This document shows positions 50,988 through 59,111 of a stretch of DNA of 64,000 nucleotides, one piece after another. The notes beneath the pieces are model-generated. The model saw only the letters and a program-made list of their open reading frames with translations, was not told the DNA's origin and ran no database searches. Origin of the DNA: Microbacterium sp. HD4P20 (lineage in GTDB: Bacteria > Actinomycetota > Actinomycetes > Actinomycetales > Microbacteriaceae). The stretch is from positions 310,001 to 374,000 of the forward strand of contig NZ_JAHZQZ020000022.1 in assembly GCF_019449275.2 (NCBI RefSeq), in the 5' to 3' direction. A program made the translations under genes and the position numbers. Every line of letters starts with the position of its first letter. The first letter of the stretch is position 1.

Positions 50988-51035
50988 TCGCGGGCTCCCG
51001 CATCCCACCGCACCACCCTCCCAGCGAAGGCAGCC

Positions 51036-54000
51036 GTGTCGAACCTCGCCGTCCTGAGTCTCAAGAACCGTGCGCTGATCGCGCTCATCACGATCGTCGC
51101 CGCCATCTTCGGCGGCCTCGCACTGTCGAACCTCAAGCAGGAGCTCATCCCCTCGATCGAGTTCCCGACGCTGATCGTCGTATCTACGTATCCGGGCGCT
51201 TCGCCCGAGGTCGTCAACAACGACGTGTCGACGCCGATCGAGACCGCGATCCAGGGTGTGTCGGGCCTCGAGTCCACGAGCGCCACCAGTACCACGAACG
51301 CGTCGGTGATCCAGGCGTCCTTCACGTACGGCACCGATCTGGCGACGGCCGAACAGAAGATCCTGCAGGCGATCAACCGCATCGAGGGCCAGTTGCCCGA
51401 GAACGTCGAGCCGTCCGTGCTGTCGGCGAGCATCGACGACTTCCCGGTGATCCAGTTGGCGGTGACCGGCTACGACGACGAGGCCACGGTCCAGTCCCAG
51501 CTCGAGGCATCCGTCGTTCCCGAGCTCGAAGACGTCGACGGGGTCAACGCGGCATCGATCGTCGGAGGTGTCGGCCAGCGGATCACGATCACGCCCGACC
51601 AAGCCGCGCTCGCCGAGGCCGGGTTCAGCCAGCAGGCGATCACCGAGGCCATGGAGCAGAACGGCGTGCTCTTCCCCGGTGGCGACATCACCGAGAACGA
51701 CCAGACACTCACGGTGCAGACGGGATCGAAGCTCACCAGTGTCGACGACATCGCAGCACTCCCGCTCGTGCCGACGTCGGCCGAGCAGCTCGCGGGCGGC
51801 GCGACCACCATCGGCGACGTGGCGACGGTGGTCGCAGAGCCCGACCCGGTCACCTCGATCTCGCGCGTCGACGGCGAGCCTGCCCTCACGATCGCGATCA
51901 CGAAGCTTCCCGCCGCCAACACCGTCGATGTGTCGCACGGCGTGCTCGACCTGCTGCCGTCCCTCGAGGACGCGCTCGACGGCGCCGAGTTCACCGTCGT
52001 GTTCGACCAGGCGCCGTACATCGAGCAGTCGATCGAGACGCTCGCCGTCGAGGGCATGCTCGGGCTCGCGTTCGCTGTGCTCGTGATCCTGGTCTTCCTG
52101 CTCTCGGTGCGGGCGACGCTGGTGACGGCGATCTCGATCCCGACGAGCGTGCTCATCACTTTCATCGGCATCCAGACCTTCGGCTACTCACTGAACATCC
52201 TGACCCTCGGGGCGCTCACCATCTCGATCGGTCGGGTCGTCGACGACTCGATCGTGGTGATCGAGAACATCAAGCGCCACTACGTGGGCACGGCCGAAAA
52301 ACTCGCCTCGATCAAGCTCGCGGTCCGCGAGGTGGCGACGGCCATCACGTCGTCCACGATCACGACGGTCGCGGTCTTCCTGCCGATCGCTTTCGTCGGC
52401 GACATCACCGGCGAGCTGTTCCGTCCGTTCGCGCTGACCGTCACGATCGCGATGCTGGCATCGCTCCTGGTGGCGCTCACCATCGTGCCGGTGCTCGCGT
52501 ACTGGTTCCTGCGGCCGGGCAAGCCGATTCTGGACGCCGCAGGCAACCAGATCGACCCCGAAGACCCCGAGGCTCCGCCGTCGCGCCTGCAGAAGGGGTA
52601 TCTGCCGATCCTGAGGTGGACGCTCAAGCACTCGTGGGTGACGCTGCTGCTGGCGGTGCTCGTGCTCGGCGGCACGGTCGCCGCGGCGCCCTTCATGAAG
52701 ACGAACTTCCTCGGCGACTCGGGTCAGAACACGTTCACGGTCACGCAGGACATCGGCGCGTCGCCGAGCCTCGAAGCCGAGGACGCCGCCGCGCAGCGGG
52801 TTGAGGACGCCCTGGTCGACATCGACGGCATCGAGACGGTGCAGGTGTCGATCGGCTCGAGCGGCTCGCCTCTCCGGGACGCCTTCTCGGGCGGCGGCGC
52901 CGGGATCACCTACTCGATCACGACGGACCCCGACGCCGACCAGGTCGCGGTGCGCGAGGACGTGCAGCAGGCCGTCGCCGACCTCGACGACGTCGGCGAG
53001 ATCACCGTCGCCGCGGCCGGCGGCGGATTCGGTTCGAGCGACATCGAGATCGATGTCACCGCGGCGGACTCCGCGACGCTGCAGGAGGCGACGGATGCCG
53101 TCGTCGCAGCCGTCGACGGAAGCGAGGGCGTCGGTCAGGTCTCGAGCAACCTCTCGGCATCGCTGCCTTACATCGCCGTGGTCGTCGACCGTGACGCCGC
53201 CGCGGCCCTCGGCCTCTCGGAGGTCGCCGTCGGCGCCCTCGTGTCGAACACGATGCAGCCGCAGTCGATCGGCGCCGTCGAGATCGACGACACCTCGCTC
53301 ACGGTCTACCTCGCTGCCTCGCAGACGCCCGCCACGCTGGACGAGCTGCGACAGCTGCAGGTGCCGACGGCTGCGGGACCCGTTCCTCTGCAGGACGTCG
53401 CCACCGTCGAAGAGAGCGAGGGCCCGGCATCCATCACGACCGAGCGCGGGCAGCGAACAGCGACGGTCACGGTGACGCCCTCGACCGACGACCTGACGGC
53501 CGCGACGGCGACTGTCACCTCCGCCCTCGAGGACGCCGACCTGCCGGCGGCGGCGGACGCGTCGCTCGGCGGCGTCGTCTCGCAGCAGCAGGACTCCTTC
53601 TCGCAACTGGGGCTGGCGCTGCTCGCGGCGATCCTGATCGTGTACATCGTGATGGTCGCGACCTTCAAGTCGCTGCGCCAGCCGCTGCTGCTGCTCGTGT
53701 CGGTGCCGTTCGCGGCGACCGGCGCGATCCTGCTGCAGATCGTCACCGGCGTGCCCCTGGGTGTCGCGTCTCTCATCGGCGTGCTGATGCTGATCGGCAT
53801 CGTGGTGACGAACGCGATCGTGCTCGTCGACCTGGTGAACCAGTACCGCGAGAAGGGCCTGTCGGCGCACGATGCGACGATCGCCGGTGGGGCACGACGC
53901 CTGCGCCCGATCCTCATGACGGCGCTGGCGACGATCTTCGCCCTCACACCGATGGCGCTCGGCATCACCGGCCACGGCGGGTTCATCTCGCAGCCCCTGG

Positions 54001-54845
54001 CGATCGTCGTGATCGGTGGGCTGGTGTCGTCGACGGTACTGACACTGCTCGTGCTGCCGACCCTGTACAACCTCGTGGAGGGCGCGAAGGAGCGACGACG
54101 GGCTCGCCGCGGTGAAGACGGCGACGGTGGTGGCAACGGTGGCCCGACCCCGGTCGGCGAGGGGCCCGCGGGCGGGAAGGATGCCTCTGCCGATCGTGAG
54201 CTCGTGGGTGCCGGTGTGACCGCCGCGGGCGCCGTCTTCGAGACGCGCCGCGAGCGTCGGGCACGTGAGACCGGCACTGCGGTCGGCGCCGCAGAGCTTG
54301 CCGCCGTGGAGGTGCCGACGATCGAGGAGGGCCCCGACGTCGAGGTCCCCCTCGACGCCGAGCCCGGCGCCGCAGGGCTGGTCACCGCCGAGGTGTCGAA
54401 CATCGAGGAGGGCCCCGACATCGAGGTCCCCGTCGGCGCTGAGCCCGCAGCGCTTGCGACCGTCGAAGTTCCGCCGATCGAAGAGGGCCCCGACGTCGAG
54501 GTCCCCGTCGACGCCGAGCCCGGTGCGAATGTGCCGGTCGCCCCGACCGGCTCACCCGACTCCGACGAGCCGGTCCCCTCCGCAAACCACTTCGACTCGG
54601 TTCCGCCGGCCGAGCTGCACGCGGGAACGGCGGAGTCCGAGGAGCCGGATCCCGTCCACGCGCAGGCGACAGAGGCCACGGACGGCGACGCGACTGTGAC
54701 CGGCGACGACCAAGCCGGAGATCCGGCAGCTCCCTCGATCATCGACGAGGTTCCGTCGGGAGGCGGTGACCCCGAGCACGCCCCGGACCCCGAGCACGCC
54801 CCGGACCCCGAGCCGCCCGCAGACCCCGAGCCCCCGCGCGCCTGA
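51036..54845 (+). CDS. RND family efflux permease with long repetitive C-terminal tail
   Basis: This 1269-residue protein starts at GTG 51036 (VSNLAVLSLKNRALIALITI). It has the 12-helix ACR_tran architecture with two large outer loops, as in SwrC/YerP of Gram-positive bacteria. The proton-relay pair is D403-D404 in SIGRVVDDSIVVIENIKRH. The normal family end is near residue 1015. The last 255 residues are an extra tail: Gly-rich, then three repeats of the form VEVP-x-IEEGPD-V/I-EVP near residues 1091-1170, and a run of DPEHAPDPE at the very end. The tail should be cytoplasmic. No membrane fusion protein gene is adjacent. The substrate is unknown. Confidence 0.9.
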   Translation: MSNLAVLSLKNRALIALITIVAAIFGGLALSNLKQELIPSIEFPTLIVVSTYPGASPEVVNNDVSTPIETAIQGVSGLESTSATSTTNASVIQASFTYGTDLATAEQKILQAINRIEGQLPENVEPSVLSASIDDFPVIQLAVTGYDDEATVQSQLEASVVPELEDVDGVNAASIVGGVGQRITITPDQAALAEAGFSQQAITEAMEQNGVLFPGGDITENDQTLTVQTGSKLTSVDDIAALPLVPTSAEQLAGGATTIGDVATVVAEPDPVTSISRVDGEPALTIAITKLPAANTVDVSHGVLDLLPSLEDALDGAEFTVVFDQAPYIEQSIETLAVEGMLGLAFAVLVILVFLLSVRATLVTAISIPTSVLITFIGIQTFGYSLNILTLGALTISIGRVVDDSIVVIENIKRHYVGTAEKLASIKLAVREVATAITSSTITTVAVFLPIAFVGDITGELFRPFALTVTIAMLASLLVALTIVPVLAYWFLRPGKPILDAAGNQIDPEDPEAPPSRLQKGYLPILRWTLKHSWVTLLLAVLVLGGTVAAAPFMKTNFLGDSGQNTFTVTQDIGASPSLEAEDAAAQRVEDALVDIDGIETVQVSIGSSGSPLRDAFSGGGAGITYSITTDPDADQVAVREDVQQAVADLDDVGEITVAAAGGGFGSSDIEIDVTAADSATLQEATDAVVAAVDGSEGVGQVSSNLSASLPYIAVVVDRDAAAALGLSEVAVGALVSNTMQPQSIGAVEIDDTSLTVYLAASQTPATLDELRQLQVPTAAGPVPLQDVATVEESEGPASITTERGQRTATVTVTPSTDDLTAATATVTSALEDADLPAAADASLGGVVSQQQDSFSQLGLALLAAILIVYIVMVATFKSLRQPLLLLVSVPFAATGAILLQIVTGVPLGVASLIGVLMLIGIVVTNAIVLVDLVNQYREKGLSAHDATIAGGARRLRPILMTALATIFALTPMALGITGHGGFISQPLAIVVIGGLVSSTVLTLLVLPTLYNLVEGAKERRRARRGEDGDGGGNGGPTPVGEGPAGGKDASADRELVGAGVTAAGAVFETRRERRARETGTAVGAAELAAVEVPTIEEGPDVEVPLDAEPGAAGLVTAEVSNIEEGPDIEVPVGAEPAALATVEVPPIEEGPDVEVPVDAEPGANVPVAPTGSPDSDEPVPSANHFDSVPPAELHAGTAESEEPDPVHAQATEATDGDATVTGDDQAGDPAAPSIIDEVPSGGGDPEHAPDPEHAPDPEPPADPEPPRA
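54306..54536 (+). repeat. Three imperfect in-frame repeats in the RND tail
   Basis: Units begin near 54306, 54390 and 54462 and each encode a version of EVP-x-IEEGPDVEVPVDAEPGA. The DNA copies are close (ATCGAGGAGGGCCCCGAC recurs), so recent duplication is likely. Confidence 0.8.
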
Positions 54846-54890
54846 CCTGCGTCGCAACGCCACGCCGCCGCATCCCGCCCGTCCTATCTC

Positions 54891-55056
54891 GTCGAGTACG
54901 TGCGGTCTCGCCGAGACAGCATGTCGTCGACGCGAATAACGTGGTCGTTCGGCGAGGACGTACGGTCTCGGCGGGGGATTGGGGTGGGGATGGCGCGGGG
55001 CGACCGCGCGTGAGAGGCGCCCGGGCTGGTCAGGACGCGAGGCGGGGGATTGGGGT
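54891..55056. repeat. Repeat-rich intergenic block
   Basis: GAGTACGTGCGGTCTCGCCG (54894 onward) is echoed by GAGGACGTACGGTCTCGGCG (54954 onward). The 16-base word GGCGGGGGATTGGGGT occurs exactly at 54970-54985 and 55041-55056. The block fills the convergent gap between the RND gene and the next minus-strand gene; no gene is supported in it. Confidence 0.65.
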
Positions 55057-55691
55057 CAGGCGGATCGGTGCAGCCAGGGGCGCAGCAACCGCGTCACCCA
55101 CGGCAGCACGACGTACGTCATGACGGGCGTCAGCAGCAGCGTCGTGATCAGCACGCGCACGACGAGCGGCCACTCGCTGAGGCCGGGCACGAATCCGAGC
55201 AGCCACGATGCGAGCAGGTTCGTCGGGAAGAAGCCCAGCCAGATCGTGACGGCCTGCTTCCAGCGGGGCGGCGCTGACGGGATGGGCTGCTGGATGGGGC
55301 CGGTCGGCGTCTGCGCGTCGGAGGCGTCCGGACCGCCATGAGCACGGCGCGGCTCGAGGACCGTGGCGAAGGGTGCGTCGAACCAGCCCTCGATGCCCGT
55401 GCGGCGTTCGACGCGGACCTCGTTCGCGAAGGCACGACCGGAGTCCAGCCACCACGCTCGCTGCCCGGACTGCTCCCAGTCCTCCAGCGTCGGGATGTCG
55501 CGGAAGCGGTAGAGCATGTACCAGAGGTCGCTGCTCTCGCCCGCGCGAACCCAGCCCGAGCCGAGGAAGCCGGGAAAGCCGGCTGCGAGGTCGGTGCCCG
55601 CTTGCATCCAGCTCGTGGCCTCGGCGGTGCGGGAGGGGTCGATGCGTCGTTCGATCGCGACGGTGATGGGGTGGGCCACGGGTTCTGCCAT
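55056..55691 (-). CDS. Antibiotic biosynthesis monooxygenase-like protein with C-terminal membrane helices
   Basis: This 211-residue protein starts at ATG 55691 (MAEPVAHPITVAIERRIDPS); ATG 55700 is an alternative and neither has a clear ribosome site. The ferredoxin-like ABM fold is indicated by TVAIERRIDP, GFPGFLGSGWVRAGESSDLW and YRFRDIPTLEDWEQS. A Pro/Ala linker leads to two hydrophobic helices (about residues 150-200, with FFPTNLLASWLLGFVPGLSE). Such proteins are anchored small monooxygenase-fold proteins of unknown reaction. The frame is open for a further 970 bases upstream, see the DUF998 entry. Confidence 0.82.
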   Translation of the reverse strand: MAEPVAHPITVAIERRIDPSRTAEATSWMQAGTDLAAGFPGFLGSGWVRAGESSDLWYMLYRFRDIPTLEDWEQSGQRAWWLDSGRAFANEVRVERRTGIEGWFDAPFATVLEPRRAHGGPDASDAQTPTGPIQQPIPSAPPRWKQAVTIWLGFFPTNLLASWLLGFVPGLSEWPLVVRVLITTLLLTPVMTYVVLPWVTRLLRPWLHRSA

Positions 55692-56506
55692 GACATCCAT
55701 TCTCGGCGTGCCGCCGGGCGCCGCATCGCCGCGCCGGGTGCCGGCCGACGCGGGCCGACATGGCGAGCGGGCATGTGCGCCACGTCGGGATGCGGCATCC
55801 CGCCGTCGCCGTCGTGCTCGGACGCCCGGTGAGCGAGTGCCCGTGGCAGCGACAACAGCCAGATGCCCATGCAGGCGAAAGCCACGAGCTCGAACAGCGC
55901 CAGGGTGATCAGCCCCGCGGCCAGCACGATCATCCCCGTGGTGAGCAGGCCGACGCAGAACATCGTCGCGCGGCGGAACCGGCGGCTGCGCCCCGGAAGC
56001 GCCAGGCCCGCACAGACGGTCCCGAGGAATGACAGGCCAAGACCGATCGCGATCAGATCGTGCATCGGAGCGCTGACGGGGATCGGCACGAGTCCCACCG
56101 CGGTCAGATGCAGACCCGCCGACACGACGGCGACCCGGAACGATCGTGAGGCGCGCCGGCTGGTGCCGGCAGGAAGTGCGAGCACGACGAACACGCCGTA
56201 GGCGGCGAGGAAGAAGCCCGAGAACATCACGGTCGTGTTGAAGACGCGGCTCGAGAGATCGGTGAACGTTCCCAGCTGGGAGAAGTGCAGCTGCCACCAC
56301 AGGGCGTCCCTCGTCGTGAGGACCGAGACGAGCACCCCCAGCGGCAGGGAGAGGACGGCGAGGTGACCGATGCGGTGGACGTTCGCCGCATGACGGGCGG
56401 TCCGCCGGGCCGATGGCGCGGCGCCGAGCGGGTTCGGTGAAAGGTCGTGCACGCGTGCCGGACCAGGTGGTGCGGTTGCTGCAGCGGAAAGGGTCGTGGG
56501 AGACAT
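55148..56506 (-). CDS. DUF998 family membrane protein; frame runs on through the next gene
   Basis: From ATG 56506 (MSPTTLSAAATAPPG) the first 240 residues are a DUF998 protein: about six or seven hydrophobic helices and the signature WWQLHFSQLGTFTDLSSRVF with FNTTVMFSGFFLAAYGV. The family normally ends near residue 220-250, after LPRALAHRASEHD. Here no in-frame stop appears until 55148, about 540 bases inside the monooxygenase-like gene in another frame. Either the long overlap is real, or a frameshift near 55700-55780 joins both into one protein or removed a stop. The last 180 residues of this frame are Arg/Ser/Pro-rich and look non-coding. Treat the 3' end as unsettled. Confidence 0.6.
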   Translation of the reverse strand: MSPTTLSAAATAPPGPARVHDLSPNPLGAAPSARRTARHAANVHRIGHLAVLSLPLGVLVSVLTTRDALWWQLHFSQLGTFTDLSSRVFNTTVMFSGFFLAAYGVFVVLALPAGTSRRASRSFRVAVVSAGLHLTAVGLVPIPVSAPMHDLIAIGLGLSFLGTVCAGLALPGRSRRFRRATMFCVGLLTTGMIVLAAGLITLALFELVAFACMGIWLLSLPRALAHRASEHDGDGGMPHPDVAHMPARHVGPRRPAPGAAMRRPAARREWMSWQNPWPTPSPSRSNDASTPPAPPRPRAGCKRAPTSQPAFPASSARAGFARARAATSGTCSTASATSRRWRTGSSPGSERGGWTPVVPSRTRSASNAARASRAGSTHPSPRSSSRAVLMAVRTPPTRRRRPAPSSSPSRQRRPAGSRPSRSGWASSRRTCSHRGCSDSCPASASGRSSCAC

Positions 56507-56912
56507 TCGACTCACGATCGGTTCTATGGCGAACCGTGCGGTGCCGAGTCGACCCCCAGCCGGACCCGTCACCGAGGTCCGCCGCGTACGGCAACAATCC
56601 CCAGTTCAGCGGCAAGCCGCTGGGGAAACAGTAACGCCGTATGCCGGGAGAGCGCTGGCCGAATGTCACGGGAACGCGTACAGGGTGTGCGCAGACGATC
56701 CGGGTAAGGTGGTCGAGTCGGCTCTGGACACCGCGTCACGCGGATGGGTTTGTGAGTCCAAGGGGCCGATGGTCAGGGCGATTCCGCCTCGACGACCATC
56801 AAGATCGAATGGCCCCCGGCCGACGAGAGTCCGGGTTACTCCCCGTCGTGCGCGATCGCGCACGACGGCATGTGGAGCGCTGTTCTTGCGAGAACAACCC
56901 AGAAAGTCACCC
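56507..56912. other. Long leader region of the DEAD-box helicase gene
   Basis: These 406 bases between divergent genes hold no supported gene. They contain an IR CGGTTC-N6-GAACCG near 56520, a CAGCGG-CAAG-CCGCTG hairpin near 56610 and a perfect 26-base palindrome at 56843-56868. A long structured 5' untranslated region is known for cold-shock DEAD-box genes, so a regulatory leader is plausible. Confidence 0.45.
56843..56868. promoter_or_regulatory. Perfect 26-base palindrome in the helicase leader
   Basis: CCGTCGTGCGCGA is followed directly by its complement. It ends 44 bases before the helicase ATG. As RNA it would form a hairpin close to the ribosome site; as DNA it could bind a dimeric protein. 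Confidence 0.6.
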
Positions 56913-58901
56913 ATGCCCAAGAACAAGAAGCCCGCCGGCGGACGGCCCGCGAAGAACTTCGAGCCGCGCTACGGCGCGAAGACCAGCTACCAGGATCGCA
57001 AGCGCCGACCCGGTGAGTCCTCTGCAGGCAAGCCCGGCAGCAAGAGCGCAGGTCATCGCGGACACCGTGCCGAGACGGCGGATGCCTCCCCCAAGCGTCG
57101 CTGGACGGCTCAGGAGCGGGTCGGCCGTGACGAGGCGCGTGGCATCCGCACGCACGCCCGTGATGATCGCCCGGCCCGTTCATACGATGATCGTCCGGCT
57201 CGTTCGTTCGATGATCGGCCGCGTCGTGATGACCGCGGCGCACGTCCCACCGGCGGCCCGCGTCTGGACCGCGTCGACCGCGACGCCCGGCGCTCGTTCG
57301 GCGACGCTCGGCCGTCGTACCGTCCCCAGGACCGCGACCGTCGTCCCATCGACCGCGACACGCGCCGTGATGATCGTCCGGCTCGTTCGTTCGATGATCG
57401 GCCGCGTCGTGATGATCGTCCGGCTCGTTCGTTCGATGATCGGCCGCGTCGTGATGATCGTCCGGCTCGTTCGTTCGATGATCGGCCGCGTCGTGATGAT
57501 CGTCCGGCTCGCTCGTCCGACGACCGCCCCCGTCCCGACTACCGTCCGCGCCAGGACCAGCGCCCGCGTCAGGACCAGCGCCCGCGTCAGGACCAGCGCC
57601 CGCGTCGCACCGACGCGCCCGACCGTTCGGACTGGGCCCGCAAGGCTCCGACCCGGACCGCCGCGCACGAGGCGCAGGTCGACGTCGTTCACGAGCGCCT
57701 GCAGGCCGAGGCCGTCCAGGCCGGCGAAGTCGAGAACGTGACGTTCGGCGATCTGGGCCTGGGCGAGAACATCGTCCGCACGCTCGCCGACCTCGGTGCG
57801 CAGCATCCGTTCCCCATCCAGGCCGCGACGATCCCGTCGATCCTCGCAGGCAAGGACGTCCTCGCCCGCGGCCGCACCGGCTCGGGCAAGACCATCGCCT
57901 TCGGCGCGCCGTTGGTCGAGAGCGTCCTGCGCTCGCAGTCGGGCGGGCGCCGTGAGTTCGCTCGTGCGCCGCGCGCACTCATCATGGCGCCCACGCGCGA
58001 GCTCGCACTGCAGATCGACCGCACGATCCAGCCGATCGCCCGCAGCGTCGGACTGTTCACCACGCAGATCTACGGCGGAGTGCCCCAGGGACGCCAGGTC
58101 GGCGCGCTCAAGAAGGGTGTCGACATCATCATCGGCACCCCCGGCCGCATCGAGGATCTGCTCAACCAGGGCAAGCTCGACCTCTCGCAGATCCGCATCG
58201 TCGTGCTCGACGAGGCCGACCACATGTGCGAGCTCGGCTTCCTAGAGCCGGTGCAGCGCATCCTACGTCGCACAGCGGAGGGCAGCCAGAAGCTGCTGTT
58301 CTCGGCGACTCTCGACCGAGAGGTCGCGTCGCTCGTCGACGAGTTCCTCGTCGAGCCCTCGGTGTACGAGGTCGCCGGCGAAGACCAGGAGTCGGGGACC
58401 ATCGAGCACCGCGTGCTCGTGATCGACCACCGCGACAAGAGCGAGATCCTCAACTCGCTCGTCGACCGCGACGCCAAGACGCTCGTCTTCGCTCGTACGC
58501 GCGCGTACGCCGAGATGCTCGCCGAGGAGTTCGACGACGCCGGTATCCGCGCTCTCGCCCTGCATGGCGACCTCAACCAGGCCAAGCGCACGCGCAACCT
58601 GGAGCGGCTCACGTCGGGGCGCGTCAATGTGCTCGTGGCGACGGATGTCGCGGCCCGCGGCATCCACGTCGACGACATCGATCTGGTCGTCCAGGCCGAT
58701 CCGCCCGACGAGTACAAGACGTACCTGCACCGCTCGGGCCGCACCGGCCGCGCCGGGCGCGTGGGCACCGTCGTGACCCTCATCACGCGTCAGCGTCGCC
58801 GTCGTATGACCGAGATGCTCGAGCGCGCCGAGATCGATGCGCCGTTCGACGAGGTGCGTCCTGGCGATCACGTGATCGAGGCGCTCCGCCAGGCGCGCTG
58901 A
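56913..58901 (+). CDS. DEAD-box RNA helicase with repeat-rich N-terminal extension
   Basis: This 662-residue protein starts at ATG 56913 (MPKNKKPAGGRPAKNFEPRY); the upstream in-frame stretch lacks coding character. Residues 1-245 are disordered, Arg/Asp/Pro-rich and full of repeats of RRDDRPARSFDDRP and RQDQRP. The helicase core follows: Q motif near VTFGDLGLGENIVRTL, motif I ARGRTGSGKT, motif Ia PTRELALQ, motif II VLDEADHM (DEAD), motif III SAT, motif V VATDVAARGIHVDD and motif VI HRSGRTGRAGR. It unwinds RNA with ATP in ribosome assembly or cold adaptation. The extension may drive RNA-protein condensates. Confidence 0.93.
   Translation: MPKNKKPAGGRPAKNFEPRYGAKTSYQDRKRRPGESSAGKPGSKSAGHRGHRAETADASPKRRWTAQERVGRDEARGIRTHARDDRPARSYDDRPARSFDDRPRRDDRGARPTGGPRLDRVDRDARRSFGDARPSYRPQDRDRRPIDRDTRRDDRPARSFDDRPRRDDRPARSFDDRPRRDDRPARSFDDRPRRDDRPARSSDDRPRPDYRPRQDQRPRQDQRPRQDQRPRRTDAPDRSDWARKAPTRTAAHEAQVDVVHERLQAEAVQAGEVENVTFGDLGLGENIVRTLADLGAQHPFPIQAATIPSILAGKDVLARGRTGSGKTIAFGAPLVESVLRSQSGGRREFARAPRALIMAPTRELALQIDRTIQPIARSVGLFTTQIYGGVPQGRQVGALKKGVDIIIGTPGRIEDLLNQGKLDLSQIRIVVLDEADHMCELGFLEPVQRILRRTAEGSQKLLFSATLDREVASLVDEFLVEPSVYEVAGEDQESGTIEHRVLVIDHRDKSEILNSLVDRDAKTLVFARTRAYAEMLAEEFDDAGIRALALHGDLNQAKRTRNLERLTSGRVNVLVATDVAARGIHVDDIDLVVQADPPDEYKTYLHRSGRTGRAGRVGTVVTLITRQRRRRMTEMLERAEIDAPFDEVRPGDHVIEALRQAR
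57186..57602 (+). repeat. 42-base and 18-base coding repeats in the helicase N-terminus
   Basis: One 42-base unit lies at 57186-57227. Three more, virtually identical, stand head-to-tail at 57369-57410, 57411-57452 and 57453-57494, followed by a partial unit. Each starts GATGATCGTCCGGCTCGTTC and encodes DDRPARSFDDRPRR. Three 18-base units encoding RQDQRP lie at 57549-57602. The 42-base units use GAT, CGT and GCT codons that are uncommon around them. Confidence 0.9.
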
Positions 58902-58938
58902 CGCGACCGCATGGTCGCACTCGGCTGCACCGCAACTT

Positions 58939-58966
58939 CGGCGCCGGGCCTTCGGGCTCGGCGCCG
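58939..58966. terminator. Hairpin terminator with TTCG tetraloop after the helicase
   Basis: CGGCGCCGGGCC-TTCG-GGCTCGGCGCCG forms a 12-base-pair stem with one G-U pair, 38 bases after the helicase stop. Confidence 0.85.
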
Positions 58967-58989
58967 TCGTCGTGCGTGCCGGCCGCGCG
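58963..58989. repeat. 27-base direct repeat, left copy
   Basis: GCCGTCGTCGTGCGTGCCGG followed by CCGCGCG. It is identical to 60927-60953 on the other side of the chitinase gene; both copies begin in the 3' arm of a terminator hairpin. Confidence 0.8.
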
Positions 58990-59049
58990 ATCGATGAAGG
59001 TCTTCCGTCAGTCGGGCCGCACCTGCCAGAATGGGCGGTGTGGTATTTG

Positions 59050-59066
59050 TTAGGACGGTTACCTAA
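59050..59066. promoter_or_regulatory. Candidate operator ahead of the chitinase gene
   Basis: TTAGG-ACGGTTA-CCTAA has perfect five-base arms and lies about 45 bases before the chitinase start, where a promoter is expected. The half sites resemble DtxR/IdeR or MarR sites but the spacing does not fit the 19-base iron box. Confidence 0.45.
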
Positions 59067-59111
59067 TAGCAGGTACGGATGCCACATCCCATCGCAATCG
59101 AAGGAGCTTGT

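Noticed and set aside
56496..56912. N-terminal extension of the DEAD-box helicase by 139 codons
   Set aside because: The residues have no coding character, and MPKNKKPAGGRPAK is a typical start of this protein type.
57369..57602. Regularly spaced repeats that might suggest a CRISPR array
   Set aside because: The units are directly adjacent, in frame and translated; there are no unique spacers and no cas genes.
57180..58223. Minus-strand frame of 347 codons opposite the DEAD-box helicase
   Set aside because: It mirrors the repeats of the helicase and has no domain or start signal.
59050..59066. DtxR/IdeR iron box ahead of the chitinase
   Set aside because: Half sites TTAGG and CCTAA fit, but the seven-base spacing gives 17 bases, not the 19 of an iron box, and the centre does not match.
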